Assembly: GCA_009377475.1 (NCBI GenBank)
Contig: WHTY01000037.1
Span: forward strand, 1-39,378
Direction of reading: 5' to 3'
Length of the DNA stretch: 39,378 nt
Source of the DNA: Actinophytocola sp.
GTDB taxonomy: Bacteria > Actinomycetota > Actinomycetes > Mycobacteriales > Pseudonocardiaceae
Notes under the pieces: generated by a model
Told to the model about the DNA's origin: nothing
Seen by the model: only the letters and a program-made list of their open reading frames with translations
Databases searched by the model: none
Translations under genes and position numbers: made by a program
Part shown: positions 31,773 through 39,378 of the stretch, piece after piece
Layout of the letters: every line of letters begins with the position of its first letter
Numbering within the stretch: position 1 is the first letter of the stretch

Positions 31773-33368
31773 ATGGACACCGCGCCTGGCCGACCAGACG
31801 ACGCCGGGCCTTGCCTCCCGCTGGGCACGGCCGTTCTTGTTGTCGTGCTCGCGCTGTTCGCCGCCCTCACGGCGGGACACCTCGTCGCGGCGCTGGTCGG
31901 GCCGGGCGCGTCGCCGCTCGTCGCCGTCGGGAACAGCGTCATCGACCTCTCGCCGTCGTGGCTGGTGGAGTTCGGCAAGGACGTCTTCGGCACCAAGAAC
32001 AAGCTTGTCCTGCTGCTCGGCATCGGCCTCGCGCTCGTGCTGATCGCCGTGGCGGTGGGCGCGGCATCCCGGCGCAGGGCCGCACCGGGCGTGGGGCTCA
32101 TCATCGTGCTCGGCGCGGTCGGGCTCGCCGCCGTCGTGACCCGCCCGGAGCTGGGACAACTCGCCGCCGCCGCGCCGATCGCCAGCTTCCTCGTCGGCAT
32201 CGCCGTGTTCCCATGGCTGCACCGGCTGGCGCGCGAGACACACGCGGGCGAGGTAGGCGGCGCAGGCGAGGCAGGTAACGCGGGCAAGGCCCACGCAAGC
32301 CCCACCGACGCCTCCCGCCGCCGCTTCCTCGGCTCCTCCCTCGGCGTCGCGGCGGGCGCGGGCGTCGCCGGGCTCACCGGGCAGGCGTTCGCGGGGCCGG
32401 ACATCCAGGCGTCCCGCGCGGACATCGCGCCGTTCAATCCGGCAACGAAAGCCCCACCGCTCCCCACAGGCGCGGACTTCGCCGCCAACGGCACACCCAC
32501 CCTGATCACGCCGAACCGCGACTTCTACACCATCCACACCGCACTGGTCGTGCCGCGCGTGCCGGTGGACGGCTGGACGTTGCGCATCCACGGCATGGTG
32601 GACCGCCCCCTCACCCTCACCTACGACGACCTGCGCCAGCGTCCGCTTGTCGAGCGCACCCTCACCCTCGCGTGCGTCTCCAACCCGGTCGGCGGCACGC
32701 TCATCTCAACCGCCAACTTCATCGGCGTCGACCTCCGCGACCTGCTCCGAGAGGCGGGCGTGAAACCCGGCGCGGAACAGCTCTACTCCACCAGCCACGA
32801 CGGCTTCACCGCTGGCACGCCGGTCGACGTCGTCATGGAGCCGGATCGGCGCGCGATGCTGGCGCTCGGCATGAACGGCGAGCCGCTGCCGGTGTCGCAC
32901 GGCTTCCCGGTGCGGATGGTCGTCCCCGGCCTGTACGGCTTCGTGTCAGCGACGAAGTGGCTGGTCGACCTCGAACTGACGACGTGGCGCGCCAAGCAGG
33001 GCTACTGGCAGCCGCGCGGCTGGGCACGGGAGGCCCCGGTCAAGACGCAGTCCCGCATCGACGGCCCGCTCGGCGACATCCAGGCGGGCGACGTCGTCGT
33101 CGCTGGCACGGCGTGGGCGCCGCACGTGGGTATTGTTGCCGTCGAGGCTCGCGTCGGCGATGGGCCGTGGCAGCAGGCCGAGCTGTCCACCGAGGTCAGC
33201 GTCGACACCTGGCGGATGTGGCGGGCGACCGTGCGGATGTCGCCTGGCGAGAACACGGTGACGTGCCGGGCCATCGACCGCACCGGCGCGACGCAGCCGG
33301 AGGTGGCGACACCGGTGGCCCCGGACGGCGCGACGGGGTGGCACAGCGTGCCGTTCACCGCGCGGTAG
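31773..33368 (+). CDS. Membrane-anchored molybdopterin oxidoreductase (sulfite oxidase family)
   Basis: 531 aa. Four membrane helices (about 15-40, 73-95, 100-120, 128-150), a Gly/Ala linker, then SRRRFLGSS (181-189) and a hydrophobic run like a Tat signal placed inside the protein. The molybdenum domain has the cysteine ligand Cys301 in LTLACVSNPVGG, and blocks YTIHTALVVPRVPVDGWTLR, LYSTSHDGFTAGTPVDVVM, LPVSHGFPVRMVVPGLYGF and KWLVDLELTTW. A C-terminal dimerisation (Mo-co_dimer) domain starts near 430. The domain probably faces outward. The substrate may be sulfite or another oxyanion/thiol; not shown. It probably has its own promoter. Confidence 0.87.
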   Translation: MDTAPGRPDDAGPCLPLGTAVLVVVLALFAALTAGHLVAALVGPGASPLVAVGNSVIDLSPSWLVEFGKDVFGTKNKLVLLLGIGLALVLIAVAVGAASRRRAAPGVGLIIVLGAVGLAAVVTRPELGQLAAAAPIASFLVGIAVFPWLHRLARETHAGEVGGAGEAGNAGKAHASPTDASRRRFLGSSLGVAAGAGVAGLTGQAFAGPDIQASRADIAPFNPATKAPPLPTGADFAANGTPTLITPNRDFYTIHTALVVPRVPVDGWTLRIHGMVDRPLTLTYDDLRQRPLVERTLTLACVSNPVGGTLISTANFIGVDLRDLLREAGVKPGAEQLYSTSHDGFTAGTPVDVVMEPDRRAMLALGMNGEPLPVSHGFPVRMVVPGLYGFVSATKWLVDLELTTWRAKQGYWQPRGWAREAPVKTQSRIDGPLGDIQAGDVVVAGTAWAPHVGIVAVEARVGDGPWQQAELSTEVSVDTWRMWRATVRMSPGENTVTCRAIDRTGATQPEVATPVAPDGATGWHSVPFTAR

Positions 33369-33422
33369 GCCGCACTACGGCGGCGTGGACGTGGGCCTGC
33401 TCACCCGTCACGACCACGGATT

Positions 33423-33440
33423 TTGTGCACGCATTCACAA
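33423..33440. promoter_or_regulatory. Rex operator (ROP) upstream of rex-hemACD
   Basis: TTGTGCACGCATTCACAA differs at one base from the Rex consensus TTGTGAA-N4-TTCACAA known from Streptomyces. It lies 122 nt before the rex start. Inferred role: NADH/NAD+-dependent autorepression of rex and haem genes. Confidence 0.8.
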
Positions 33441-33451
33441 GCGGCTACCGT
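33423..33451 (+). promoter_or_regulatory. Promoter candidate of the rex-hemACD operon
   Basis: TTGTGC (33423-33428), 17-nt spacer, TACCGT (33446-33451). The Rex operator covers the -35 and most of the spacer, which would block polymerase. A 12-bp palindrome GTAGGTACCTAC (33450-33461) sits at the start-site region. Confidence 0.5.
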
Positions 33452-33561
33452 AGGTACCTACACCTTGTGCCGCGCGCGGCGCTTCCTCCGCTTATTTGCT
33501 TCTATCGCAGGGGTTGTCCCATCGTCGCGTGCGCGGACAAATCGGTCAGCAAGGAGAGCAG

Positions 33562-34377
33562 GTGGCACGGGTACAACGTGATGGCGGCGACGACTCAGCG
33601 CCGACCACCGAGCTGCCGGCCGTGAGGGGTCAGGGACCTCCGGCAGTCAACGGGCGAGCGAACGGGCGCGGCGCGCCCATCCCCGCGGACAAGGCGCGCG
33701 TCATCCCCGAGGCCGCCGTGGCGCGGCTCGCCGTTTACCTGCGAGTGCTCTCCGGCATGGCCGAGCAGGGCGCGGTCACCGTCTCCAGCGAAGAGCTCGC
33801 CACCGCGGCCGGGGTCAACTCCGCGAAGCTCCGCAAGGACATCTCCTACATCGGCACCTACGGCACTCGCGGCGTCGGCTACGAGGTCGACGTCCTCACC
33901 AGCGAGATCGAGCGCGTGCTCGGGCTGACGCGGCAGCAGAAGGTCGCCGTCGTCGGCATCGGTAACCTCGGCCACGCCCTCGCGAACTACGGCGGGTTCC
34001 CCGGCAGGGGCTTCCCGGTCGAGGCGCTGTTCGACGTCGATCCCGACCTGATCGGCATCCCGGTCGGCGGCCTCCCGGTCAACCACATCGACGACATCCC
34101 CGACATCTGTGCCACGCGCGCTATCGCCATCGGCGTGATCGCGACGCCGCCGACCGCGGCGCAGGCGGTGTGCGACCGCCTCGTCGAGGGCGGCGTGCAC
34201 TGCGTGCTGAACTTCGCGCCGGTCGTTCTCGGAGTCCCGGAGCACGTCGAGGTCCGCAAGGTGGACCTCGCGATCGAGCTGCAGATCCTGTCGTTCCATG
34301 TCGCCCGCAACGCGGAGCAACGTGCGAGTCGACGGACGGCGGCGGCGCGCGCATCCTCGAATGGTGAGGTGGTCTGA
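33562..34377 (+). CDS. rex: Redox-sensing transcriptional repressor
   Basis: 271 aa from GTG with AAGGAGAG upstream. The N-terminal 40 residues are disordered. The winged helix (about 45-115) reads ARLAVYLRVLSGMAEQGAVT, VSSEELATAAGVNSAKLRKD and ISYIGTYGTRGVGYEVDVL. The Rossmann part starts at KVAVVGIGNLGHALANYGGF with GxGxxG at 132-137, followed by VEALFDVDPDLIG and the swapped C-terminal helix VDLAIELQILSFHVARN. Binds DNA when NADH is low and leaves it when NADH is high. Stop TGA is directly followed by the hemA ATG, so rex-hemA-hemC-hemD are one operon, as in Streptomyces. Confidence 0.95.
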   Translation: MARVQRDGGDDSAPTTELPAVRGQGPPAVNGRANGRGAPIPADKARVIPEAAVARLAVYLRVLSGMAEQGAVTVSSEELATAAGVNSAKLRKDISYIGTYGTRGVGYEVDVLTSEIERVLGLTRQQKVAVVGIGNLGHALANYGGFPGRGFPVEALFDVDPDLIGIPVGGLPVNHIDDIPDICATRAIAIGVIATPPTAAQAVCDRLVEGGVHCVLNFAPVVLGVPEHVEVRKVDLAIELQILSFHVARNAEQRASRRTAAARASSNGEVV

Positions 34378-35715
34378 ATGAACGTGCTCGCCGTGGGGCT
34401 CTCCCACCGCACCGCGGACCTCGACACCCTTGAGCAGGTCGCTGTCACTCAGGCCGAGCTGCCGAAGGTCCTCCACGAGCTGCAGCAGTCGCCAGACATC
34501 ACCGAGGTCATGCTGCTCTCGACGTGCAACCGCATCGAGGTCTACGCGTTCGTCGAGGCGTTCCACGGCGGCCTGACGTCGGTGTCGACGGTGCTCGCGG
34601 ACAAGGCGGGCGTCGAGCCTGCCGCGCTCTACGACAATCTTTACGTGCACTACGCCGCGGCGGCGGTGGAGCACATCTTCTCCGTGGCGTCCGGGCTCGA
34701 CTCCATGGTGCTCGGCGAGACGCAGATCCTCGGCCAGGTGCGCGCCGCCTACGCCGACGCCCGCGACGCGGGCACGGTCGGCAGCGCCCTGCACGGCCTG
34801 GTGCAGACCACACTGCGCGTCGGCAAGCGGGTGCACACCGAGACCGGCCTTGGCTCGCTCGGCGCGTCCGTCGTCTCCGAAGCGCTCGCCGACGCGGGTG
34901 ACGTCGAGGGCCGCACCGCCGTGATCGTCGGCGCAGGCTCGATGGGCGCGCTGGCGGCGTCGCAGCTGCGCAAAGCGGACGTCGGCCGGATCGTCGTCGC
35001 CAACCGCACGCTGGAGAACGCCCGCAGGCTCGCTGCGAACATCACCGAGACGGGTGGTGACGCGCACGCCGTCGAGATGGCCGACCTCGCCACCGCGCTC
35101 GCCGACGCCGACCTCGCGGTGGCGTGCACCGGCGCGCAGGATGTCGTCGTCTCGGCGGAGCACGTCCTGCCGAGGCAGGGCCGTCCGCTCGTCATCTGCG
35201 ACCTCGGGCTGCCGCGCGACGTCGCACCGGCCATCGACGCCGTCGACGACGTGCGGATCGTTGACCTGGAGTCGGTGCGCCGCAGGATGGACACCAGCGC
35301 GACGTCCGACACCGCCAAGCAGACCGCGCGGGCGTCCGGCATCGTGCTGGACGAGGTGCGCGAGTACCTGGCCGACCAGCGCAGCGCCGAGGTGACGCCG
35401 ACGGTCGCCGCGCTGCGCAAGCAGGCATCCGAGGTGGTCGACGCCGAGCTGCTGCGGCTGCACCGGCGCATGCCGGAGCTCGACGGCGACGTGCGCGACG
35501 AGGTCGGCAAGACCGTGCGCCGCGTCGTGGACAAGCTGCTGCACACCCCGACCGTTCGGGTCAAGCAGCTCGCGGCCAACCCGGAGTCCACCGACTACGC
35601 GGGCGCGCTGCGTGAGCTGTTCGGGCTTGACCCGGCCGCGCCGGTCGCGGTGTCGAAGCCCGCCGCGCACACCCCGAAACACGACCAGATCGACACGGAT
35701 GGTGAAAGCCAGTGA
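34378..35715 (+). CDS. hemA: Glutamyl-tRNA reductase
   Basis: 445 aa. Makes glutamate-1-semialdehyde from Glu-tRNA, the first committed step of the C5 haem route. Nucleophile Cys50 in [28 protein letters not shown] at 7-21; [26 protein letters not shown]-binding [21 protein letters not shown]-terminal dimerisation helix [27 protein letters not shown]. The ATG follows the rex stop with no gap, and GTGAGG couples the end to hemC. Confidence 0.96.
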   Translation: MNVLAVGLSHRTADLDTLEQVAVTQAELPKVLHELQQSPDITEVMLLSTCNRIEVYAFVEAFHGGLTSVSTVLADKAGVEPAALYDNLYVHYAAAAVEHIFSVASGLDSMVLGETQILGQVRAAYADARDAGTVGSALHGLVQTTLRVGKRVHTETGLGSLGASVVSEALADAGDVEGRTAVIVGAGSMGALAASQLRKADVGRIVVANRTLENARRLAANITETGGDAHAVEMADLATALADADLAVACTGAQDVVVSAEHVLPRQGRPLVICDLGLPRDVAPAIDAVDDVRIVDLESVRRRMDTSATSDTAKQTARASGIVLDEVREYLADQRSAEVTPTVAALRKQASEVVDAELLRLHRRMPELDGDVRDEVGKTVRRVVDKLLHTPTVRVKQLAANPESTDYAGALRELFGLDPAAPVAVSKPAAHTPKHDQIDTDGESQ

Positions 35716-36677
35716 GGGCTGTTCCCACGGTGACCAAGGCGATCAGGATCGGCACAAGAGGCAGCGGGCTCGCGCTCGCGCAGACGTCGACCATCGCCGA
35801 GCGCATCGAGCGCAGCGGGCAGCAGGTGGAGATCGTGACGATCTCGACGCCTGGCGACCGGTCCAGCGCGCCGATCGCGGAGATCGGTGTCGGCGTGTTC
35901 ACGTCGGCGCTGCGCGAAGCGCTCACGTCCGGCGAGATCGACGTCGCCGTGCACTCGTACAAGGACCTGCCGACGACACCGGAGCCCGGCCTCGTCATCG
36001 CGGGCGTGCCGGAGCGCGAGGACCCGCGCGACGCGCTGATCGCCCGCAACGGCTTCTCGCTCGGCGAGCTGCCGCCCGGTTCGGTGATCGGCACCGGCTC
36101 GCCGCGCAGGGCGGCGCAGCTCCGTGCGCTGGGCCTCGGGCTCGAGGTCACCGGCATCAGGGGCAACATCGACACCCGGATGCGCAAGGTGTTCGACGGC
36201 GAGCTTGACGGCGTCGTGCTCGCCCGCGCCGGGCTCGCCAGGGTTGGCAGGCTGGCCGAGATCACCGAGACGATCGATCCGATCCAGATGTTGCCCGCTC
36301 CGGCGCAGGGCGCGCTCGCGGTCGAGTGCCGCCCGGACGACGTCGACATCGAGCACCTGCTCGCGTCCACTGTGGACGACAAGGCGACAAGGGCTGCCGT
36401 TGCGGCGGAGCGGGCGGTGCTCGCTCGGCTCGAGGCTGGCTGCAGCGCGCCGGTCGGCGCGTTGGCCGAGGTCGTCGAGGACCTCGCCGATGACGGTTCC
36501 GTCGTCGAGCGGCTGTCGCTGCGCGGCGTCGCCGCGACGGAGACCGAATCCGGCGCGGTCGACATGCTGCGGGCGTCTGCCACCGGCGAGCTGGCGGATG
36601 CCGAGAAGCTTGGCCGCGACCTTGCGGTCGAGTTACTCAACCTCGGCGCGTCCGCCCCCTCCGGTCCAGGGGCCTGA
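35712..36677 (+). CDS. hemC: Porphobilinogen deaminase (hydroxymethylbilane synthase)
   Basis: 321 aa. Joins four porphobilinogens into hydroxymethylbilane. [75 protein letters not shown], and the cofactor-bearing Cys244 in [14 protein letters not shown] start overlaps the hemA stop (GTGA). Codon 308 is TTA (36633-36635), unusual for a gene that should be essential. A 189-nt spacer follows before hemD. Confidence 0.96.
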   Translation: MRAVPTVTKAIRIGTRGSGLALAQTSTIAERIERSGQQVEIVTISTPGDRSSAPIAEIGVGVFTSALREALTSGEIDVAVHSYKDLPTTPEPGLVIAGVPEREDPRDALIARNGFSLGELPPGSVIGTGSPRRAAQLRALGLGLEVTGIRGNIDTRMRKVFDGELDGVVLARAGLARVGRLAEITETIDPIQMLPAPAQGALAVECRPDDVDIEHLLASTVDDKATRAAVAAERAVLARLEAGCSAPVGALAEVVEDLADDGSVVERLSLRGVAATETESGAVDMLRASATGELADAEKLGRDLAVELLNLGASAPSGPGA

Positions 36678-36866
36678 CCCCGCTGGACCAGGTGGCCGCC
36701 GCCTCGTGAGCGGCAATCGCGGCGCAAGCCGCTGTTGCCACTGGCGAGGCGAGGTCGCCATGTACGACAACTTGCATTGCAACGCGGCTCGATGAGCGAG
36801 TCGTCGCGGTGCGACACAACTCCCAACAGCGAAAACCCGCGAGAACGACAGAGGAGAACGCAGAAC

Positions 36867-38411
36867 ATGACCCCCGCACGGACTTCAACCGGGCGAGTCG
36901 TCTTCGTCGGTTCCGGCCCAGGCGACGTCGGCCTGATCACGGCGCGGGCGACCGAGCTGCTCGGCAAGGCAGACGTCATCGTGACCGACCCCGATGTGCC
37001 GTCCACCGTGCTCGCGCTCGCGGGTGACGAGGCAGAGGTGCGCCCGGCAGTCGGCGAGTCGAGCGAGGTCGCCAAGGACCTTGCCGACGCAGCAGAGTCC
37101 GGCAGGCTGGTGCTGCGGCTGACCTCCGGCGACCCGCTGACCCGCCCCGCCGTCGTCGCCGAGACCAACGAGGTCGCCAAGACGTCCGCCGTGTTCGACA
37201 TCGTGCCCGCCGTTTCGCCCGGCGTCGCCGTGCCCGCCTACGCCGGGATCGCGCTCGGCGGCGAGCACACCGAGGTCGACCTGCACACCGACATCGACTG
37301 GGCCGGTCTCGCCGGGACGCCTGGCCCGCTGGTGCTGAGCGGCACGTCGGCGCACCTCGCCGAGGCCGCGTCGCAGCTCATCGAGCACGGCCGCAAGCCG
37401 GACACCCCGGTCGCGGTCACCAGCAACGGCACCATCAACACCCAGCGCACCATCGACACCACGTTGTCCACCATGGCGGCGGACGTCGGCGAGGCGGTCG
37501 GCCCGCTGGTCATCACCATCGGCGACGAGGTCGGGGACCGCGCGAAGCTGTCCTGGTGGGAGTCGCGCGCGCTGTACGGCTGGAAGGTGCTTGTCCCGCG
37601 CACCAAGGAGCAGGCGGGGCCGATGGCTGAGCGGCTGGAGAGCCACGGCGCGACGTCGCATGAGGTGCCGACCATCTCCGTCGAGCCGCCGCGCAGCCCC
37701 GCGCAGATGGAGCGCTCGGTGAAGGGCCTTGTCGACGGCCGCTACCAGTGGGTCGTGTTCACCTCGGCCAACGCCGTCCGCGCGGTGTGGGAGAAGTTCA
37801 CCGAGTTCGGTCTCGACGCCCGCGCGTTCTCCGGCGTCAAGATCGCCTGCGTCGGTGAGGCGACCGCCGCGAAGGTGCGCGGGTTCGGCATCGAGCCGGA
37901 GCTGGTGCCGGAGGGCGAGCAGTCCAGCGAGGGCCTGCTCGCGGAGTTCGCGCCGTACGACGACATCCTCGACCCGGTGAACCGGGCGCTGCTGCCGCGC
38001 GCCGACATCGCCACCGAGACGCTGTCCGCCGGGTTGGCGGAGCGCGGCTGGGAGGTCGACGACGTCACGGCGTACCGCACCGTGCGTGCGTCCCCGCCGC
38101 CAGCCGAGACCCGCGAGATGATCAAGACCGGCGGCTTCGACGCGGTGTGCTTCACCTCGGCGTCGACCGTGCGGAACCTGGTCGGCATCGCCGGCAAGCC
38201 GCACGCCCGCACGCTGGTGGCCTGCATCGGCCCGAAGACGGCGGAGACGGCGACGGAGTTCGGCCTCCGGGTCGACGTCCACGCCTCGAAGCCACTGGTC
38301 ACCGTGCTGGTGGACGAGCTGGCGGCGCACGCGGCGAAGCTGCGCGCCGAGGGCGCGCTGCCGCCACCCCGTAAGGCCAAGCGCCAGCGCCGCTCGTCGA
38401 CGTCCTCCTGA
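36867..38411 (+). CDS. hemD: Uroporphyrinogen-III synthase fused to a methyltransferase-like domain
   Basis: 514 aa. C-terminal half (about 240-505) is uroporphyrinogen-III synthase: WKVLVPRTKEQAGPMAERL, VPTISVEPPRSPAQMERSV, QWVVFTSANAVRAVWEKF, IACVGEATAAKVRGFGIEPE, FDAVCFTSASTVRNLVGIAG, ACIGPKTAETATEFGLRVD. The N-terminal half resembles precorrin-2-forming SUMT (GRVVFVGSGPGDVGLITARA), but the GDPFIFGRG-type loop is replaced by SGDPLTRPAVV, so methyltransferase activity is doubtful. The mycobacterial Rv0511 has the same fusion and loop, by memory. The ATG at 36867 has GAGGAGA upstream; in-frame ATGs at 36792 and 36735 precede it. Confidence 0.92.
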   Translation: MTPARTSTGRVVFVGSGPGDVGLITARATELLGKADVIVTDPDVPSTVLALAGDEAEVRPAVGESSEVAKDLADAAESGRLVLRLTSGDPLTRPAVVAETNEVAKTSAVFDIVPAVSPGVAVPAYAGIALGGEHTEVDLHTDIDWAGLAGTPGPLVLSGTSAHLAEAASQLIEHGRKPDTPVAVTSNGTINTQRTIDTTLSTMAADVGEAVGPLVITIGDEVGDRAKLSWWESRALYGWKVLVPRTKEQAGPMAERLESHGATSHEVPTISVEPPRSPAQMERSVKGLVDGRYQWVVFTSANAVRAVWEKFTEFGLDARAFSGVKIACVGEATAAKVRGFGIEPELVPEGEQSSEGLLAEFAPYDDILDPVNRALLPRADIATETLSAGLAERGWEVDDVTAYRTVRASPPPAETREMIKTGGFDAVCFTSASTVRNLVGIAGKPHARTLVACIGPKTAETATEFGLRVDVHASKPLVTVLVDELAAHAAKLRAEGALPPPRKAKRQRRSSTSS

Positions 38412-38458
38412 CGGTGCTGCGGTGCCCTGACGGTCCGTGACGCTCGCACGACCTCGAA

Positions 38459-38543
38459 GTCGATCAACTCCCTGCGCCGTGTGACCATGTTGTGCCCGGT
38501 TCGCCTCCGGTTCTGGCGGTCACAGCGCGGGTAGTTGATCAAC
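38459..38543. repeat. 85-bp palindromic element, copy B
   Basis: GTCGATCAACTCCCTGCGC at the left end (from 38459) pairs with 38518-38543, which ends GGGTAGTTGATCAAC. The length and orientation equal copy A at 13384-13468, and even the loop is related (CGGTTYG and CCGGTT motifs shared). It lies 48 nt after the hemD stop, before hemB. Confidence 0.8.
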
Positions 38544-38681
38544 TCCGGTCGAGGCGGCAGGGCGGCAGTGCCCGAGAGCCTGGCCGTGGGCCGCCTCGCC
38601 GCCGCACGGCCGCGCCCGAGAGCCGCCTGACCGCTGACCCACACCGCCAGGGCTTACGCCGACCGGAGTACGGTTCCTGGT

Positions 38682-39378
38682 GTGTTTCCCGAACAGCGAC
38701 CGCGGCGGTTGCGGAGCACACCGGCGATGCGGCGGCTGGTGCGCGAGACGACCGCGCGCCCACGACAGCTGATCCTGCCGATGTTCGTCGCCGAGGGGCT
38801 GTCCGAGCCGAAACCGATCGGCAGCATGCCTGGCGTCGTCCACCACTCCCGCGACTCGCTGCGCAAGGCGGCGGCAGACGCCGTATCAGCGGGCGTCGGC
38901 GGCGTGATGATCTTCGGCGTCCCGCGTACGCACGACGCCACCGGCTCGGCGGGCAGCGACCCGGACGGCGTCCTCAACGTCTCCCTGCGCGACCTCCGCG
39001 CCGACCTCGGCGATGACACCGTGATCATGGCCGACACCTGCCTCGACGAGTTCACCGACCACGGTCACTGCGGCGTCCTGGACGACAAGGGCAGGGTCGA
39101 CAACGACGCCACCCTGGAGCGCTACGCCGAGATGGCCGTCGCGCAGGCCGAAGCGGGCGCGCACATGCTCGGCCCCAGCGGCATGATGGACGGCCAGGTC
39201 GCCGCCATCCGCGCCGCGCTGGACGACGCAAGGCACGACGACGTCGCGATCCTCGCCTACGCAGCCAAGTACGCCAGCGCGTTCTACGGCCCGTTCCGCG
39301 AGGCAGTGAACTCGCAGCTCAAGGGCGACCGCAAGACCTACCAGCAGGACCCAGCCAACGCGCGCGAGGCGATCCGCG
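38682..39378 (+). CDS. hemB: Delta-aminolevulinic acid dehydratase (porphobilinogen synthase), N-terminal part
   Basis: 232 codons from GTG at 38682 to the window edge; the C-terminal third is missing. Condenses two 5-aminolevulinates to porphobilinogen. [40 protein letters not shown], metal-region [35 protein letters not shown], and the first Schiff-base lysine region [20 protein letters not shown]. The metal site has Cys-Asp-Cys in place of the three cysteines of the zinc type or the aspartates of the magnesium type, an intermediate pattern that other actinobacteria share by memory. The gene follows hemD after an 85-bp palindrome and may be transcribed separately. Confidence 0.93.
   Translation, partial: MFPEQRPRRLRSTPAMRRLVRETTARPRQLILPMFVAEGLSEPKPIGSMPGVVHHSRDSLRKAAADAVSAGVGGVMIFGVPRTHDATGSAGSDPDGVLNVSLRDLRADLGDDTVIMADTCLDEFTDHGHCGVLDDKGRVDNDATLERYAEMAVAQAEAGAHMLGPSGMMDGQVAAIRAALDDARHDDVAILAYAAKYASAFYGPFREAVNSQLKGDRKTYQQDPANAREAIR

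Noticed and set aside
33595..35682. A 695-codon open frame on the minus strand across rex and hemA
   Set aside because: It is antisense to two clearly conserved genes; long antisense frames are expected at this GC content, and the product has no recognisable domain and an Arg/Asp/Val-biased composition.
1..39378. tRNA, rRNA, tmRNA or riboswitch genes
   Set aside because: No cloverleaf, TTCGA-type T-arm context or recognisable riboswitch core was found by eye; a covariance search would be needed to be certain.

Overview
This is a GC-rich actinobacterial chromosome segment, probably from a filamentous Pseudonocardiales species (Lentzea, Saccharothrix or Amycolatopsis type; inferred from codon bias, gene content and order, not from a marker gene). 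From memory of the family, the backbone follows the Mycobacterium tuberculosis Rv0474-Rv0512 block: XRE regulator, HbhA-like protein, DUF2516, then mshA, ybjN-like, gpm, senX3-regX3, ppx, a membrane protein, sugar isomerase, thioesterase, proC, bldC-like gene, bS22, epimerase, acyltransferase, HAD phosphatase, glutaredoxin-like protein, hemA-hemC-hemD-hemB. It also carries genes expected in Streptomyces-like relatives: rex at the head of the hem operon, and a BldN-type ECF sigma factor with a membrane partner.

Layout. 1-2264: left edge with a cut IS701-like transposase, a small zinc-ribbon operon and a VOC protein. 2317-4740: XRE regulator with its own palindromic operator, HbhA-like protein, DUF2516 protein and YbaK-type deacylase. 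4737-6147 (minus strand): purU, broken by an in-frame amber codon, and a DUF2505 gene. 6201-8716: murB and an L,D-transpeptidase (cell wall). 8871-10845: mshA (mycothiol) and ybjN, separated by a repeat-containing insertion. 10924-13326: DUF4349 lipoprotein and phosphoglycerate mutase. 13523-16497: an extradiol dioxygenase (minus) and the SenX3-RegX3 phosphate two-component system. 16631-22939: Ppx/GppA phosphatase, proline-rich membrane protein, TIM-barrel isomerase, proline dehydrogenase, thioesterase and proC. 23146-27193: BldC-like regulator, ribosomal protein bS22, epimerase, acyltransferase and HAD phosphatase. 27328-29367 (minus): ECF sigma factor and DUF5667 membrane protein. 29774-33368: acyl-CoA ligase, glutaredoxin-like protein and membrane molybdoenzyme. 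33562-39378: rex-hemA-hemC-hemD and the start of hemB, with a Rex operator in front.

How the genes work together. The right end is a redox-controlled haem module: Rex senses NADH/NAD+ and its operator sits in the promoter of its own operon. SenX3-RegX3, Ppx and the mutase concern phosphate and carbon flux. MshA and the glutaredoxin-like protein belong to thiol redox. MurB and the L,D-transpeptidase belong to the wall. The BldC-like and BldN-like regulators suggest developmental control.

The most unusual features are non-coding. Several families of long palindromes of fixed length sit at the 3' ends of genes: a 78-bp family (2 copies), an 85-bp family (2 copies) and a 48-49-bp family (3 copies). 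There is also an apparent 98-bp insertion with a 13-bp direct duplication that preserves translational coupling between mshA and ybjN. The nonsense codon in purU falls exactly between its regulatory and catalytic domains. No tRNA, rRNA, CRISPR array or prophage was seen.
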